The notes below the pieces were generated by a model. It did no database searches. It saw nothing but the letters and a program-made list of their open reading frames with translations, and was not told where the DNA came from. Position numbers and translations under genes: made by a program. Of a stretch of 64,000 bases of DNA, positions 44,471 to 54,692 are shown in pieces. The stretch is from Argyresthia goedartella (lineage: Eukaryota; Arthropoda; Insecta; Lepidoptera; Argyresthiidae): positions 14,967,501-15,031,500 of the forward strand of contig OX463807.1 in NCBI GenBank assembly GCA_949825045.1, given 5' to 3'. How positions within the stretch are numbered: the stretch's first letter is position 1; each line of letters starts with the position of its first letter.

Positions 44471-45080
44471 TCTTGCAAAAATTTAATTTAATTTTAGTTG
44501 ATTTGGTAAAAGATTGGAACGGGTCAAATCGAAGTGAGTGTTGCCTTACAGGCGGGTTTGAATTATAGTTTCTGAGAATTGGTTTGGATCAGAGTTTGAT
44601 TGATTTTACAAGATATTTATTTGAATGTTTTCGACAGAATGATAAATTAATTTAAAGTATAAAGTGCAGTGCTTCCACCATTAATTACGATGTACTTATC
44701 TGTTGTACCCTAGCAGCTAATTGCAACATCGTGAGATCTATAAGTGATACATTATATACGTAGTTGTCTGCTAATTGAAGGCATATCAGTTGTTGTTCTA
44801 ATCCAGAATTCAGAATATATTTAAGCCTTATTAGATCAATCATCTATGATAATAAGATAATCTGAACATGAATATTATATTATTAATTATCTGCATTTAA
44901 AAAATACTGTAGCAATGACAATTTGCTGAACACTACGAGATACTGCGATTCATAGATGAGATCTATTAAGAAAATAGAAATTGAATATATTTTAGCTTTG
45001 TTGGATCAACCATGTGTGCTAAATAAGAAATATAAACCTGTACATTATGTAATTACTTACTTATATTACAAGAATACTGT

Positions 45081-45431
45081 TATTAAGGAACACAGTCATT
45101 ACGAGTTAGGTAGTGAAACATCTGGTCGCCGATTACACTTTCTGGAATTCTCCACCGGCAGTTTAAGTTTGTATAGTTTTATTATCCTTTAGCTCGTAGT
45201 CATTATATTTGTTAGCATTAAGATTCTATTGTAAATATTTCGCCACTATTGTTGATCTTCTGTGTTAGTATTGTTTCCTTTTGCCGAAAAGGCATACTGT
45301 GAGGTGAGAGGTTTGTGTCGGCGCCTTTGAGGGCACAGCTGCATTGCAGTTTTATGAGCGGGCCTGCGCACTTAATCATTAAGTAGAAAACGATTGTGAA
45401 GTTTTTGTAATACTACTGTAGTGTGCGTAGG
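45081..45431 (+). repeat. Left LTR of BEL B, first part
   Basis: 45084-45226 is almost identical to 63858-64000. The LTR is cut at about 45431 by the Jockey LINE and resumes near 53195. The second base is A where the right copy has G (TGTTAAGG). Confidence 0.9.
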
Positions 45432-45528
45432 CCCAGCAACTTTATATTTCGACTATTGTCATTTATTCTGTTCGCCTCCCCCTCTGCCTCGTCCCGATCT
45501 GCAGGAACCAACGGCGCCCGCCTCGCTT

Positions 45529-45786
45529 ATGGCGCAGGCGAACGACGGAGCCCCCAGGCAGAAGACGAAGCGGGGGGGGAAGAAGAAGAAGAAGGCGACG
45601 GCTCCACCTGCCGCCGGCGCCGCGGCGGCTACTCTCGTCGCTAGCGAGACTGCGGCCGCCGCTGGCGCCGCCACTCCGGCTGCGGCGATAGGGCAGCAGG
45701 ACTTGGGGCACCTCACAGCCCTGCTCGCCCTCCTCAGCGACCCCACTGCCCTGGGCAGACTCACCGCTCTGCTCCGCAATGCATGA
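45529..45786 (+). CDS. Jockey LINE ORF1, 85 residues, Lys/Ala-rich
   Basis: Starts at the ATG at 45529 (MAQANDGAPRQKTKRGGKKK), giving a very basic N-terminus (about six consecutive lysines around residues 18-23), then an alanine-rich middle and a leucine-rich end (HLTALLALLSDPTALGRLTA). The TGA at 45784-45786 overlaps the ATG of ORF2 (45783-45785) as ATGA. No zinc knuckle or RRM domain, unlike the usual Jockey ORF1, which is several hundred residues with CCHC knuckles. It may be a shortened ORF1 or only its remnant. Confidence 0.6.
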   Translation: MAQANDGAPRQKTKRGGKKKKKATAPPAAGAAAATLVASETAAAAGAATPAAAIGQQDLGHLTALLALLSDPTALGRLTALLRNA

Positions 45787-47159
45787 GCCGGGTCAGGTTC
45801 GTCCACTGGAACGCGCAGTCGCTGACAGGGAAGAAGCGGCTGCTCCACGTGTTCCTGAGGGACTACCGCGTCGACGTGATGCTCATCAGCGAGACATTCC
45901 TAGCCGGAAGCGACAAGCTGTCGCTGCCCGGCTACTTCGTCTACCGCAAGGACGAGAAGTCCACCAGCGGCCGGGCCTTTCGAGGCTTGGTAGTCATGGT
46001 CGGCAGGAAGATCGTCCACCAGCTCGTTGACGCCCAGGAGTATACATCCCTGTATGCTTTGGGCGTCGACCTCCAGGTCGCCGGCCAGGTGCTGCGACTG
46101 TACGCCGTGTACAAGTCCCCCAGTACCCCAATCCGCACCTCTGAACTACGGGGGTTGCTGCAGTCGCCGCATCCGACACTCGTCGCTGGCGACCTCAACG
46201 CCAAGCACGCCGTCTGGAACTCCACCAGTGTGTGCCCAGCTGGAAGCGCCATCCTTGCCGACTCCGTGAGCCACAACTACGATGTCATCGGTCCCGACGA
46301 GCCCACTCACTTCGATTCGCGGGCCGGTTGGGACACCATCGACGTCGTAGTCGTCAGAGGTCTCCGGACTCTGCCGAGCCAGGAGGTTCTCCCTGACCTC
46401 CCATCGGACCACAGGCCAGTACTTCTCGTCCTGGCGGACCTGCCCACCCGGGTCTCTCCGCCAGCATCACGCCGACGCTACCAGTGGAGCGCCTTCACCG
46501 CCGCCCTCGACCAGTCTTCGACCACATGTCCAGTCAACCAGCCGGAAGACGTTGACCGCATGGCATCGCTGCTAACCACCCAGATCCGAGACGCGCTCGA
46601 CCTATCATCGAAGCCCAATCCTCTTCCTGCTGAGCTACGCGCACTCATCCGCGATAAGCGCGCTCTCCGGAAGCAGTGGCAGCAAACTCGCTGCCCAACG
46701 ATGAAGACCAGGCCCAACGCCATGACGGCAGAGCTGAAGCGCTGACTTGATCTCCACGCCAAAGAATCTTGGGAACGCCACGTAGAGTCCATGGGCGACC
46801 ACGTCCCCTCCGTGCATCGCCTATGCCGGGATTTGTCGACTACTCCAACTCCCGTCTGACCAATCCTGGGCAGCGACGGCCTACCAAGATTTCGAGCCCA
46901 AGACTGTGCGGAGATCTTCGCTGAATGCCTCGAGAAGCAGTTCAAGCCGAACCCTACGGATGATGTGGAGCACGTCGCAGTAGTCGAGAGACACCTGCGA
47001 GAGTACTTCGCCTCGCCGATAGCTCCCGAAGAGGACCCCACCGTCGTCACGCCCGGCCAGATCATGCGTGCATTCAGACGTACCAAGCCTAGGTAAGCCC
47101 CGGGCGCAGACCGCATACCTAAGATGGCGCTGCTACATTTGCCGCCACGTACTTCAAGT
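45783..47159 (+). pseudogene. Jockey LINE ORF2, 5' part: AP endonuclease
   Basis: An apurinic-like endonuclease nicks target DNA to prime reverse transcription. Motifs: VRFVHWNAQSLTGKK, VMLISETFL (E), LVAGDLNAKHAVWNS (D, N), and LPSDHRPVLLVL (SDH catalytic histidine); all key residues are present in the first 230 residues. The frame stops with TGA at 46743-46745 and continues through two more stops (TGA near 46857, TAA near 47095) into the start of RT (TPGQIMRAFRRTKPR), where another LINE interrupts it at 47159. Confidence 0.9.
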
Positions 47160-47239
47160 CAGTCTTGCGTTTGCGCCGCGCACACACGTGTTTTGCTGCC
47201 GCCGACTCCCAGTGGTGCTCAACCTTTTATAGTCTAACT

Positions 47240-48178
47240 ATGTCATTGCGGTGTCACAATTGTGGGATCGATTTTAGTGACGGGGTCCGGTGTGAGGGAT
47301 GTGGAAATGACTACGATTTTGACTGTGCAAAGGTCACTGAAGTCGGGTGGAGGAAACTTGGGGGTCGAAAAGCTACTTGGAGGTGCCCTAGTATTTGCCG
47401 GAAAGCACCCGTAGTACCGACTACCGCTCACGATACTATAGCCACAACGACTAAGGACAATGTCTCCGAGACCCCTGGCGATACGGTCAACCTATCATCC
47501 ATCATGGCGAAATTGGTGTCTATTGAATCTCAACTCAAGGATATAGCTGAGATAAAACACGACATGAAGGAGGTAAAAACACAGGTCGAAGATCTGAAGA
47601 CATCCTGTCAGTTTAACGGCGATGAAATTATCAGCTTGAAAGCTAAATTCAGTGGCGTGGAGAGCCGACTTGGTGCTCTTGAGCAGCTTTCCAAGGAGGA
47701 GATTACCAGCAGCGATGACTGGACCCGCATGAATAACGCTGAAATAAAAGGCGTCCCTGTGAACAACAAAGAAAACCTATTCGATCTACTTGAAAAGATC
47801 ACAATTGCTATTGGCTACACAGTGTCTAAATGCCAGATAAACTACATATCCCGTGTACCTACATTTGGTTCTAAAGATAAGCACATTATAGTCTCTTTCG
47901 TGAATCGGTATGTCAAGGAGGAGTTCGTCGCGCACGCTCGGGCCATGACGAACCTTACGACCGCCCACATTGGCTTCGCGGACGAACCCAGGCGCTTATA
48001 CGTGAACGACCATCTTTCGCCCATCAAAAAGAAGCTACTTACTAAAACGAAGGATGCAGCGAAGGCTAAGGGATTCCAGTATGTGTGGGTCAAGTTCTCG
48101 AAAATCCACGTACGCAGGAACGACACCAGCCCCTCCATGATTATCCAGAAAGTGCAAGATTTAAACTTATTAGTGTAA
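47240..48178 (+). CDS. CR1/L2-like LINE ORF1p: PHD-like finger, coiled coil
   Basis: RNA-binding chaperone-like protein of the element, 312 residues. Starts at the ATG at 47240. Residues 5-55 form a PHD-like zinc finger (CHNCGIDFSDGVRCEGCGND, then DFDCAKV and WRCPSIC). About 95-165 is a heptad-rich coiled coil (IMAKLVSIESQLKDIAEIKH onward), expected to form multimers. The C-terminal part (NAEIKGVPVNNKENLFDLLE, ISRVPTFGSKDKHIIVSFVN) is the conserved C-terminal half of such ORF1 proteins. Intact; separated from ORF2 by 381 bp without a clear signal. Confidence 0.9.
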   Translation: MSLRCHNCGIDFSDGVRCEGCGNDYDFDCAKVTEVGWRKLGGRKATWRCPSICRKAPVVPTTAHDTIATTTKDNVSETPGDTVNLSSIMAKLVSIESQLKDIAEIKHDMKEVKTQVEDLKTSCQFNGDEIISLKAKFSGVESRLGALEQLSKEEITSSDDWTRMNNAEIKGVPVNNKENLFDLLEKITIAIGYTVSKCQINYISRVPTFGSKDKHIIVSFVNRYVKEEFVAHARAMTNLTTAHIGFADEPRRLYVNDHLSPIKKKLLTKTKDAAKAKGFQYVWVKFSKIHVRRNDTSPSMIIQKVQDLNLLV

Positions 48179-48559
48179 TCCGTAGTCCAACTATTGATAT
48201 CGGTTTTGTGATTTCGTTGCTTATTCTTGAAATGTTGCTCACTGCTACTCGCTGCAAAAGGTTTAGTACCCCATCGTGCGCTCGATGCCTTATCATCTCT
48301 TTTGTTCGCATGCCACTAAACCGTCGCTCTGTTTTCCGTCCACTGTTCATGTCTTTTTTTGTATTTTCCAATAATGATGATCCTTGCTGCCTGCATATTA
48401 GAAGTTATCTTTCCTTAAAACACTACCTGCCTAACATATCTACCCACTATTGGTTCATGGTTGCGCCTACCAACAAAATATATTCACTACATTATTTTTA
48501 TGCTTATTATCTCCCTGTAGGCCGGAACTATTCAGTCTTTGTCTCTGATTATTGTCGTA

Positions 48560-51460
48560 ATGGCTAACAAAAAGGGATTAACGGTATACTATCAAAACGT
48601 ACGTGGTCTAAGGAGCAAAACAAATACTTTCAGACGAAATTTAGCATTATTTGATTATGATATCATAGCAATTACAGAGTCGTGGCTCGTCGATAGTATT
48701 TACGATTCCGAGTTATTCGACGATAGGTATTCTGTGTTTCGGCGCGATAGGTGTTACGAGTTGACAAATCAATCGCTGGGCGGTGGCGTGCTAATAGCCA
48801 TACACAAACGCCTTACCGTCAATGCTAGGCCTGAGTGGAACTCATCTGCCGAGGACACTTGGATATCCATAAAGCTCCGAAACTGTGTCTTACACGTCTG
48901 TACTGTCTACTTATGTAAACAACAGTGTGGTTTTTCGTTTTCTGAGCAATTACGTAACTTCTGGGACAAAACCGGTGATCTAATTTTACAATACCCGACC
49001 GATAAATTTCTAATACTGGGTGATTTCAATTTGAGTGGAATAAATTGGGGATCTTACGCCCACGATAATGTCTCCTATTATTCGGGTGTAGCTAACACTG
49101 CTGACGAACTATTTTTATTAGACGAATTATCTACCTGTAGCCTGATCCAGTACAATTTGGTCCCTAACATTTATGACAGATTCTTGGACCTTGTTTTGGG
49201 TAACATCGCTACTTCAGTATCGAAATGTGATAACCCACTGGTCCCTCTAGACCCCTACCACATGGCTCTTGAAGCAAGCCTACATGTTTCTGAAATCGAG
49301 TCTCTCAACGCTGCGCCGCGCACTAAATATTTATATAATAAGGCAAACTACGTTGAAATTAATAAATGTTTATTGTCGACTAATTGGGACTGCCTTAACG
49401 TGTCTCAGGACGTGGATGACTCGGTGGAAGAGTTCTATAACATTCTTGTCAGTATTCGAGATAAACATGTGCCAAAGACTGATGTTCGATTAAACAAATT
49501 TCCCTGTTGGTACTCCCCATCGCTCAAAAAAGTCCTCAAAGAAAAGTATAAGTTCTATAAAAAGTATAAAAACTACAAAATGACGGCTGACTTGCAGACT
49601 CTAAACTTACTATCCAAACGAGCTAAGCTACTTGAACATGAATGTTATAGAAAATACATATCTAATGTCGAAAAATGCATTGAAAAAAATCCAAAATACT
49701 TCTGGTCTCACTTAAAAAATATTTCAAAATCTAATGGCATTCCAAGCACCATGATCCTTGGAGCCTCAACGGCCACTTCAGGTGACCACGTGTGCGACCT
49801 TTTCTCGGAATACTTTCATTCTATGTTTTTAACTCCCAACATGGCCAATAATACTGTTGGAGTGACTCCTGTCATCCAAACTGCTGAACCGACAGCCACC
49901 GGTATCTGTGATCTCTCCTGTATAGAAATATCTGAGGCCCTGGTTAGTAAAGAGCTACTCAAACTCGATATAACTAAATCCGCTGGACCTGACGACATTC
50001 CCGCCGTTTTTATCCGGCACTGTGCCGTCTACTTAACGGAACCCATATGTATTATCTTTAAGTTATCACTAAAACAAAATAAGATGCCAAGTAAATGGAA
50101 ACGCGCGTTTATCACACCGGTTCTGAAAAAATCTCCGAGCAACCAAGTGACCAATTACAGACCAATATCTAAACTGTGCATCATCTCGAAGGTATTCGAG
50201 CGAATTATTTATGATCAAGTGTATTCTGCGTTACGACACTCATTTAGCCCCGTCCAGCACGGTTTCCTTAAAGGCCGATCGACTGTAACTAATCTTGTTC
50301 TGTTCAACGACAGCATTACGTATAATATGGAAAGAAGTCTACAGACCGATGCTATTTATACAGATTACAGTAAAGCTTTTGACAGGATAGATCACTCACT
50401 GCTTCTACAGAAGCTATGTGCCGTTGGTATAAGGGGAGACCTTTTGAGGTGGTTCTCTTCTTATATTGATAACCGCAGCCAAGCCGTTGTTATCAGCAAC
50501 TATACTTCGGGCTGGGTGAGAGTTCCAAGCGGTGTGCCGCAAGGCTCTCTTCTTGGACCGCTACTTTTCACTATATTCATAAATGGTATCGATTCTTGTT
50601 TTCTCAATTCAAATGTTCTTATTTTTGCGGATGATATGAAAATCTTTAAGCCCATTGCCAATACCTCTGATGCTGTCTCTCTTCAAGGTGACCTAAATAG
50701 ACTCGATGTTTTCTGCGAACACAATAATCTTGACCTTAATCCAACAAAATGTCTCGCTATATCGTATACAAGAAAAGTATCGCCTGTGTATCATAATTAT
50801 TCTCTAAAGGGGCATATTCTTAACCGCGCCTATAGCACCCGTGATCTAGGAGTCACACATGACTCGAAACTTCTATTCGACGTTCACATTAACACAATAT
50901 GTAAAAAAGCTTTCAAGGTCCTCGGATTTGTGATGCGCGCTTCACGTGACTTCAAAAAAATTAAGACTGTAAAATTATTGTATTGTACCTATGTTAGAAG
51001 CATACTGGAGTACGCATCCCAAATCTGGAACCCCCAGTATGATATATATGTTAACCGAATTGAAAGGATCCAAAAGAAATTTGTTAAATTTTTAAACCGA
51101 CGCATTAGGTCTACTAACGATTATTTACCCTCTTGTCGCTCCATGCACCTTCTCCCCCTGACCGAGAGACGCCATATTTCAGACATAGTATTTTTGTTAA
51201 AGATTACCACAGGCATCATTGATTGCCCAGAGTTGCTATCTCGAATCAACTTCCACGTACCTAATAGAACCCTCAGGCGTAAGTTCACATTCCTCGTACC
51301 GCAGGCTGCAAGGAACTACAGAACTAACTCGTACCTGTTACGAGCCTGTTCCGCTTTCAACAACCTAATCCGTGACCCGAGCACTGACTTTGACATAAAT
51401 CATGATAGTATTGCAACGATTAGGCGACGAATAACACTGAACTTCTTTGGAGGCGAGTAA
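48560..51460 (+). CDS. CR1/L2-like LINE ORF2p: endonuclease and reverse transcriptase
   Basis: A 966-residue protein from the ATG at 48560 (MANKKGLTVYYQNVRGLRSK). Endonuclease, about 8-230: YYQNVRGLR, AITESWL (E), LILGDFNLSGINW (D, N), and DPYHMALE where most relatives have SDHxP, so the catalytic aspartate of that motif is altered or the family differs. RT, about 440-750: NYRPISKLCIISKVFERII, GFLKGRSTVTNLV, YTDYSKAFDRIDHSLLLQKL (D), SGVPQGSLLGPLLFTIF and VLIFADDMKIF (catalytic FADD). The C-terminal domain ends FFGGE. No interruptions; it could be a source or a recent copy. Confidence 0.94.
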   Translation: MANKKGLTVYYQNVRGLRSKTNTFRRNLALFDYDIIAITESWLVDSIYDSELFDDRYSVFRRDRCYELTNQSLGGGVLIAIHKRLTVNARPEWNSSAEDTWISIKLRNCVLHVCTVYLCKQQCGFSFSEQLRNFWDKTGDLILQYPTDKFLILGDFNLSGINWGSYAHDNVSYYSGVANTADELFLLDELSTCSLIQYNLVPNIYDRFLDLVLGNIATSVSKCDNPLVPLDPYHMALEASLHVSEIESLNAAPRTKYLYNKANYVEINKCLLSTNWDCLNVSQDVDDSVEEFYNILVSIRDKHVPKTDVRLNKFPCWYSPSLKKVLKEKYKFYKKYKNYKMTADLQTLNLLSKRAKLLEHECYRKYISNVEKCIEKNPKYFWSHLKNISKSNGIPSTMILGASTATSGDHVCDLFSEYFHSMFLTPNMANNTVGVTPVIQTAEPTATGICDLSCIEISEALVSKELLKLDITKSAGPDDIPAVFIRHCAVYLTEPICIIFKLSLKQNKMPSKWKRAFITPVLKKSPSNQVTNYRPISKLCIISKVFERIIYDQVYSALRHSFSPVQHGFLKGRSTVTNLVLFNDSITYNMERSLQTDAIYTDYSKAFDRIDHSLLLQKLCAVGIRGDLLRWFSSYIDNRSQAVVISNYTSGWVRVPSGVPQGSLLGPLLFTIFINGIDSCFLNSNVLIFADDMKIFKPIANTSDAVSLQGDLNRLDVFCEHNNLDLNPTKCLAISYTRKVSPVYHNYSLKGHILNRAYSTRDLGVTHDSKLLFDVHINTICKKAFKVLGFVMRASRDFKKIKTVKLLYCTYVRSILEYASQIWNPQYDIYVNRIERIQKKFVKFLNRRIRSTNDYLPSCRSMHLLPLTERRHISDIVFLLKITTGIIDCPELLSRINFHVPNRTLRRKFTFLVPQAARNYRTNSYLLRACSAFNNLIRDPSTDFDINHDSIATIRRRITLNFFGGE

Positions 51461-51660
51461 GTAGTGAGCAGGCGAATTTCCTTTATCGTTTATTGTATCA
51501 TTATATTTTTCTTAGATAGGTTTGTCACCCACCCTGGCAGCAAACTTTTGTTTTACGTGTTTTGCGTGTTTTGCATATAATACCAAGTAGCTATAAGTGG
51601 TAGCCTATAAGTGACTTTCTGTTTTATAAGTTGCCTTGTAATCAGTTGTTGTTAGTCGAT

Positions 51661-51700
51661 GGCTTCCCTAAAATCTAATAAATAAATAAATAAAATAAAT
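51661..51700 (+). repeat. AATA-unit 3' tail of the CR1/L2-like LINE
   Basis: CTAATAAATAAATAAATAAA then ATAAAT, a short tandem A-rich tail marking the 3' end of the element just before Jockey sequence resumes. Confidence 0.8.
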
Positions 51701-52929
51701 AAGTACTGTGGCGGCCGTTACGCGCCTGTTTAACGGTATCTTGCGCACGGGCCACTTCCCAACCCAATGGAAGGAGGGCTTGGTCATCATGTTGCCCAAG
51801 CCGGGCAAGGACTCCAAGCTGCCTGAGAGCTATCGGCCGATAACTCTACTGAGTACCATCTCAAAGGTGTTTGAGAAACTCCTGCTGGCGAAGCTACTGC
51901 CCCACATCCAGCCGCGCCCAGAACAGTTAAACTCCTAAACTCCTCCGTGGTTTGAACGAACAGTTAAACAAGAAGGAATACACTGTCGCAGTACTCCTGG
52001 ACATGGAGAAGGCGTTTGACAGAGTATGGCACGAGGGGTTGCTGTACAAATTGTCGACGTCTCCAGCCCCAAGAAGACTGGTCCAGATCATCGCCTCCTT
52101 CCTGAAGAATCGCCGCTTCCGAGTGATGGTGGAAGACGCCGTCTCCGAGGAACAACCCGTTGCAGCCGGCGTCCCTCAGGGGTCCTGCCTGTCTCCAGCC
52201 TGTTACTCCCAATATACGGACGACATCCCCGTCGGGCCGGGTGCCCAGCTGGCACTCTTCGCCGACGACGCTGCCTACTACGCGTCGTCGATCCAGGCAC
52301 GGCACGCTGCCGTCAAACTGCAGCGCACCCTGGACATCTTGCCCGACTGGCTCGCCAAGTGGCGGTTGTCTGTCAACGTTGGGAAGACGCAGGCGCTCAT
52401 CACAGGCCAGTCCCCCCTTCCACCACCACTCCAGCTCCAAGGACAGGACATCGCGTGGTCTCCGCAGGTGAAGTACCTGGGAGTGACCATCGATCGCCGG
52501 CTCACCATGAAGCAACATGTCGACAACGTCGTCAACCAGGTCAAGGTGGCACGCGCCAAGCTGCGTCCACTTCTCGACTCCAGCCTACCTCTGAGGGCGA
52601 AGCTCGGGATCTACAAGTGCTACGTGAGATCCCGCCTCACCTACGCGGCCCCGGCATGGTACGCCCTGTGCTCGGAGATGAACAAACGGAGACTCCGAAC
52701 CCAAGAGAACCTCTCTTTGCGTACCATCGTCGACGCCCCCCGCTACGTGAGGAATGCGACGATCCAGAGGGACCTCAGATGGGAACCAGTGGACCAGTTT
52801 GTCCAGAGGCTGGCGAAGGGCATGTTCGCGCCTGCGGATAGCTCACAACATCCGCATATCCGCGACATGGCGCCGTACCACGCGCGCCCGCCCGACCGCC
52901 GCCGCCTGCCACGCGACCTGGTTGCCTAG
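51701..52929 (+). pseudogene. Jockey LINE ORF2, 3' part: reverse transcriptase
   Basis: TVAAVTRLFNGILRTGHFPT, LPESYRPITLLSTISKVFEK, then a deletion at 51919-51969 between two copies of GAACAGTTAAAC that removes about 30 residues (the usual GFRxGHST region), then EYTVAVLLDMEKAFDRVWHE (D), AAGVPQGSCLSPACYSQYTD and LALFADDAAYY (catalytic FADD). The C-terminal part reads LRTIVDAPRYVRNATIQRDL and ends LPRDLVA, TAG (52927-52929). Intact from 51952 on, but without its upstream half it cannot work. Confidence 0.92.
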
Positions 52930-53194
52930 CCGGCGATCACCCACCCTCGTGAGAAGATCTCCACCGCCCGCGAGGGACCCCCAAGGACCTGTCCATAGGA
53001 GTGGACAGAGGCGCTTCTTCAGGAAGAGATCCGATGATCTGACCCTGACTCCCCACGCCCCAGAATGGGTGCGTGAGATGAATTCATGATTGATTATTCT
53101 GTTCAGTTCGACCGAGACCTTCGACGACGCCGCTGGAAGCTCTGCCCGTGCGAGCCTGTTCAACTCCCCTAGCTTCAGCGTGCGACGTTCGTAG
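52930..53194 (+). repeat. Jockey LINE 3' UTR
   Basis: GC-rich non-coding end. Nothing else seen; it ends at the CGTAGG flank where the BEL LTR resumes. Confidence 0.7.
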
Positions 53195-53352
53195 GTTTTC
53201 TTAGTGACAGTGTTGTAGTGCTTCGTTTGAATCCCCTGTATTCGTGTCTAGGTTAAGTTCCCTGTGTGTTTATAAATATATTCGTGCTGATTTGTATCGC
53301 GTCGTACTTTTATTGGACCCCGCGCCGAAAACTATCCCGGTAGTCTCTTACA
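53195..53352 (+). repeat. Left LTR of BEL B, second part
   Basis: TTTTCTTAGTGACAG to the TTACA end. Only the position (next to the primer site) shows this, since the right LTR is cut by the window edge before this part. Confidence 0.75.
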
Positions 53353-53355
53353 TTT

Positions 53356-53373
53356 TGGTCCTTCGAGCCGGAT
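53356..53373 (+). promoter_or_regulatory. Primer-binding site of BEL B
   Basis: TGGTCCTTCGAGCCGGAT starts four bases after the LTR end. This TGGTCCTTCGA-type site is common in BEL/Pao elements. Confidence 0.8.
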
Positions 53374-53376
53374 AGT

Positions 53377-54692
53377 ATGTCGGAATCAGCCGGATATATT
53401 ATGACCAGGAGCAAGTCGCGAAGGGTGAACGAAGACAACATGTCAAACTCAAACGATGTGGAACCAACGGCGGGTAGCAGTAGCAACTACCAAGAGGATA
53501 TATCGCTCCCGGTACAGCCTCAGGCCCTAAACACTTCGACGACGAATAGTAATGGCATCCCGACCGTTTGTGGAACATCACGGCCTGGAAGTAAGACGTC
53601 GAGGGCTAGCAGGCTCAGCAGAGAAGCTCGGATGAAGAGAGCGCAGTATAAAGCGGAGGTCGAGCTTCAAAAGGTTAACAGAGGAAAAGGTGCGTGCGCG
53701 TGAGCGCGTCATACAGAGCAAGTTGGAGCTTGAAATGGCGGAAATCGAGGCAGAAGATGCAGAAAGCGAAGAGGGCGATGAATTACGTCACGCTGGTACG
53801 CCCGCATATTCAGTGGAAGCGTGGTTGAAGAATGCACAACCACCGGCGCCAGTCGCATCGCCGCGGCCATCGTTACGAGCTTCGCCGCCGCCGTCGCCAG
53901 TCCCTGTACCAAGAACAGCGCCGCCGACACCACCGCCACCGCATGTGACAACATCGCAATGCCCGCCTAAGGAACCACACGCACGTGAGCCGTCGACGGA
54001 GCGCCGCCGCAGCACAAGTATTGATATGTTGAGGGACGCCATCAGCGGCATGACTTGACCTAGACCTGTGCCCAAGCAGGCGTACGAAATCCCCAAATTT
54101 GATGGGAACCCTACAGATTGGCTCGGGTTCAAAACGGCGTACGAAACTTCGACGGCAGCTTACGAGTTTAAGCCATTCGAGAATGTGGCGCGACTACGGG
54201 TTGCGCTAGTTGGGGACGCAAAGGTGGCAGTAGAAGACTTGCTGCGATCAGTTTGTGACCCAGGTGAAGTAATACGCGCGTTGGAAGACTCATTTGGACA
54301 TCCAAGTTTATTGCTGGACTGCGCATTAAAAAAGGTGAAAAATCTTCCTCGCGTCAGCGAAAGTGGTCGCGAGCTTCGTAGTTTTGCCGCCGCAGTCCGA
54401 AACTGCGTAGCGTTGTTGAAAGCTGTGCGTGCAGAGGGGTACATCAACAACCCCCAAATAGTTAATGAGTTGCTGGCAAAGCTTACGCCCTATCAGCGGG
54501 CGCAATATGGCAGCTTTGCGAGGCGAATGGATACCGAGATCGGGGTAGATTTAAGAGTTTCGCCAAATCTGCAAATGTTGGTGAAATTCTTAACAGATCT
54601 CACGCACGAGTCGTCGTACTACGCGAAGGCACAACAGAGCCTTGCCAGTGCGCCTGCGCCTAGCGCGAGTCGTGTGCGGGACGGGCGAAACA
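53377..54692 (+). pseudogene. BEL B gag, N-terminal part
   Basis: Starts at the ATG at 53377 (MSESAGYIMTRSKSRRVNED). The first frame ends at 53703 after a one-base shift near 53670-53690; the next frame (VRARERVIQSKLELEMAEIE) runs to a TGA at 54056 (GMT, stop, then PRPVPKQ, probably CGA to TGA). The DUF1759-type gag domain follows: YEIPKFDGNPTDWLGFKTAY to LVKFLTDLTHESSYYAKAQQ. At 54692 a LINE interrupts it within RVRDGRN. Confidence 0.92.

Larger units (their letters stand above)
42680..45080. other. Unassigned AT-rich DNA between two BEL elements
   Basis: Contains a polyadenylation-like AATAAACTTTCAC (42811-42823), a possible old coding remnant at 43300-43620 and a minisatellite at 44349-44470. 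A short plus-strand frame at 44956 onward overlaps the start of the BEL B LTR and is not a gene. Confidence 0.45.
47160..51700 (+). mobile_element. Full-length CR1/L2-like LINE, apparently intact
   Basis: A 4.5-kb element with two complete frames (ORF1 and ORF2) and a 3' tail of AATA units (51676-51700). It lies inside the Jockey LINE; flanking AAGT at 47156-47159 and 51701-51704 may be a short target duplication, and the Jockey protein frame continues across the insertion (LHLPPRTSS, then TVAAVTRLFN). No stop or frameshift in either frame, in contrast to its surroundings. Confidence 0.93.
45432..53194 (+). mobile_element. Jockey-type LINE inserted in BEL B LTR (itself split by another LINE)
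   Basis: GC-rich (visibly above 55 percent) in contrast to its AT-rich host. Own sequence is 45432-47159 and 51701-53194. It encodes a tiny ORF1, an endonuclease and a reverse transcriptase. Flanking words TGCGTAGG (45424-45431) and TTCGTAGG (53187-53194) are a probable imperfect target duplication. There is no long poly(A) at the end, so the 3' boundary is approximate. Confidence 0.85.

Noticed and set aside
45459..45848. 129-codon minus frame opposite the Jockey ORF1
   Set aside because: Shadow of a GC-rich, low-complexity plus-strand frame.
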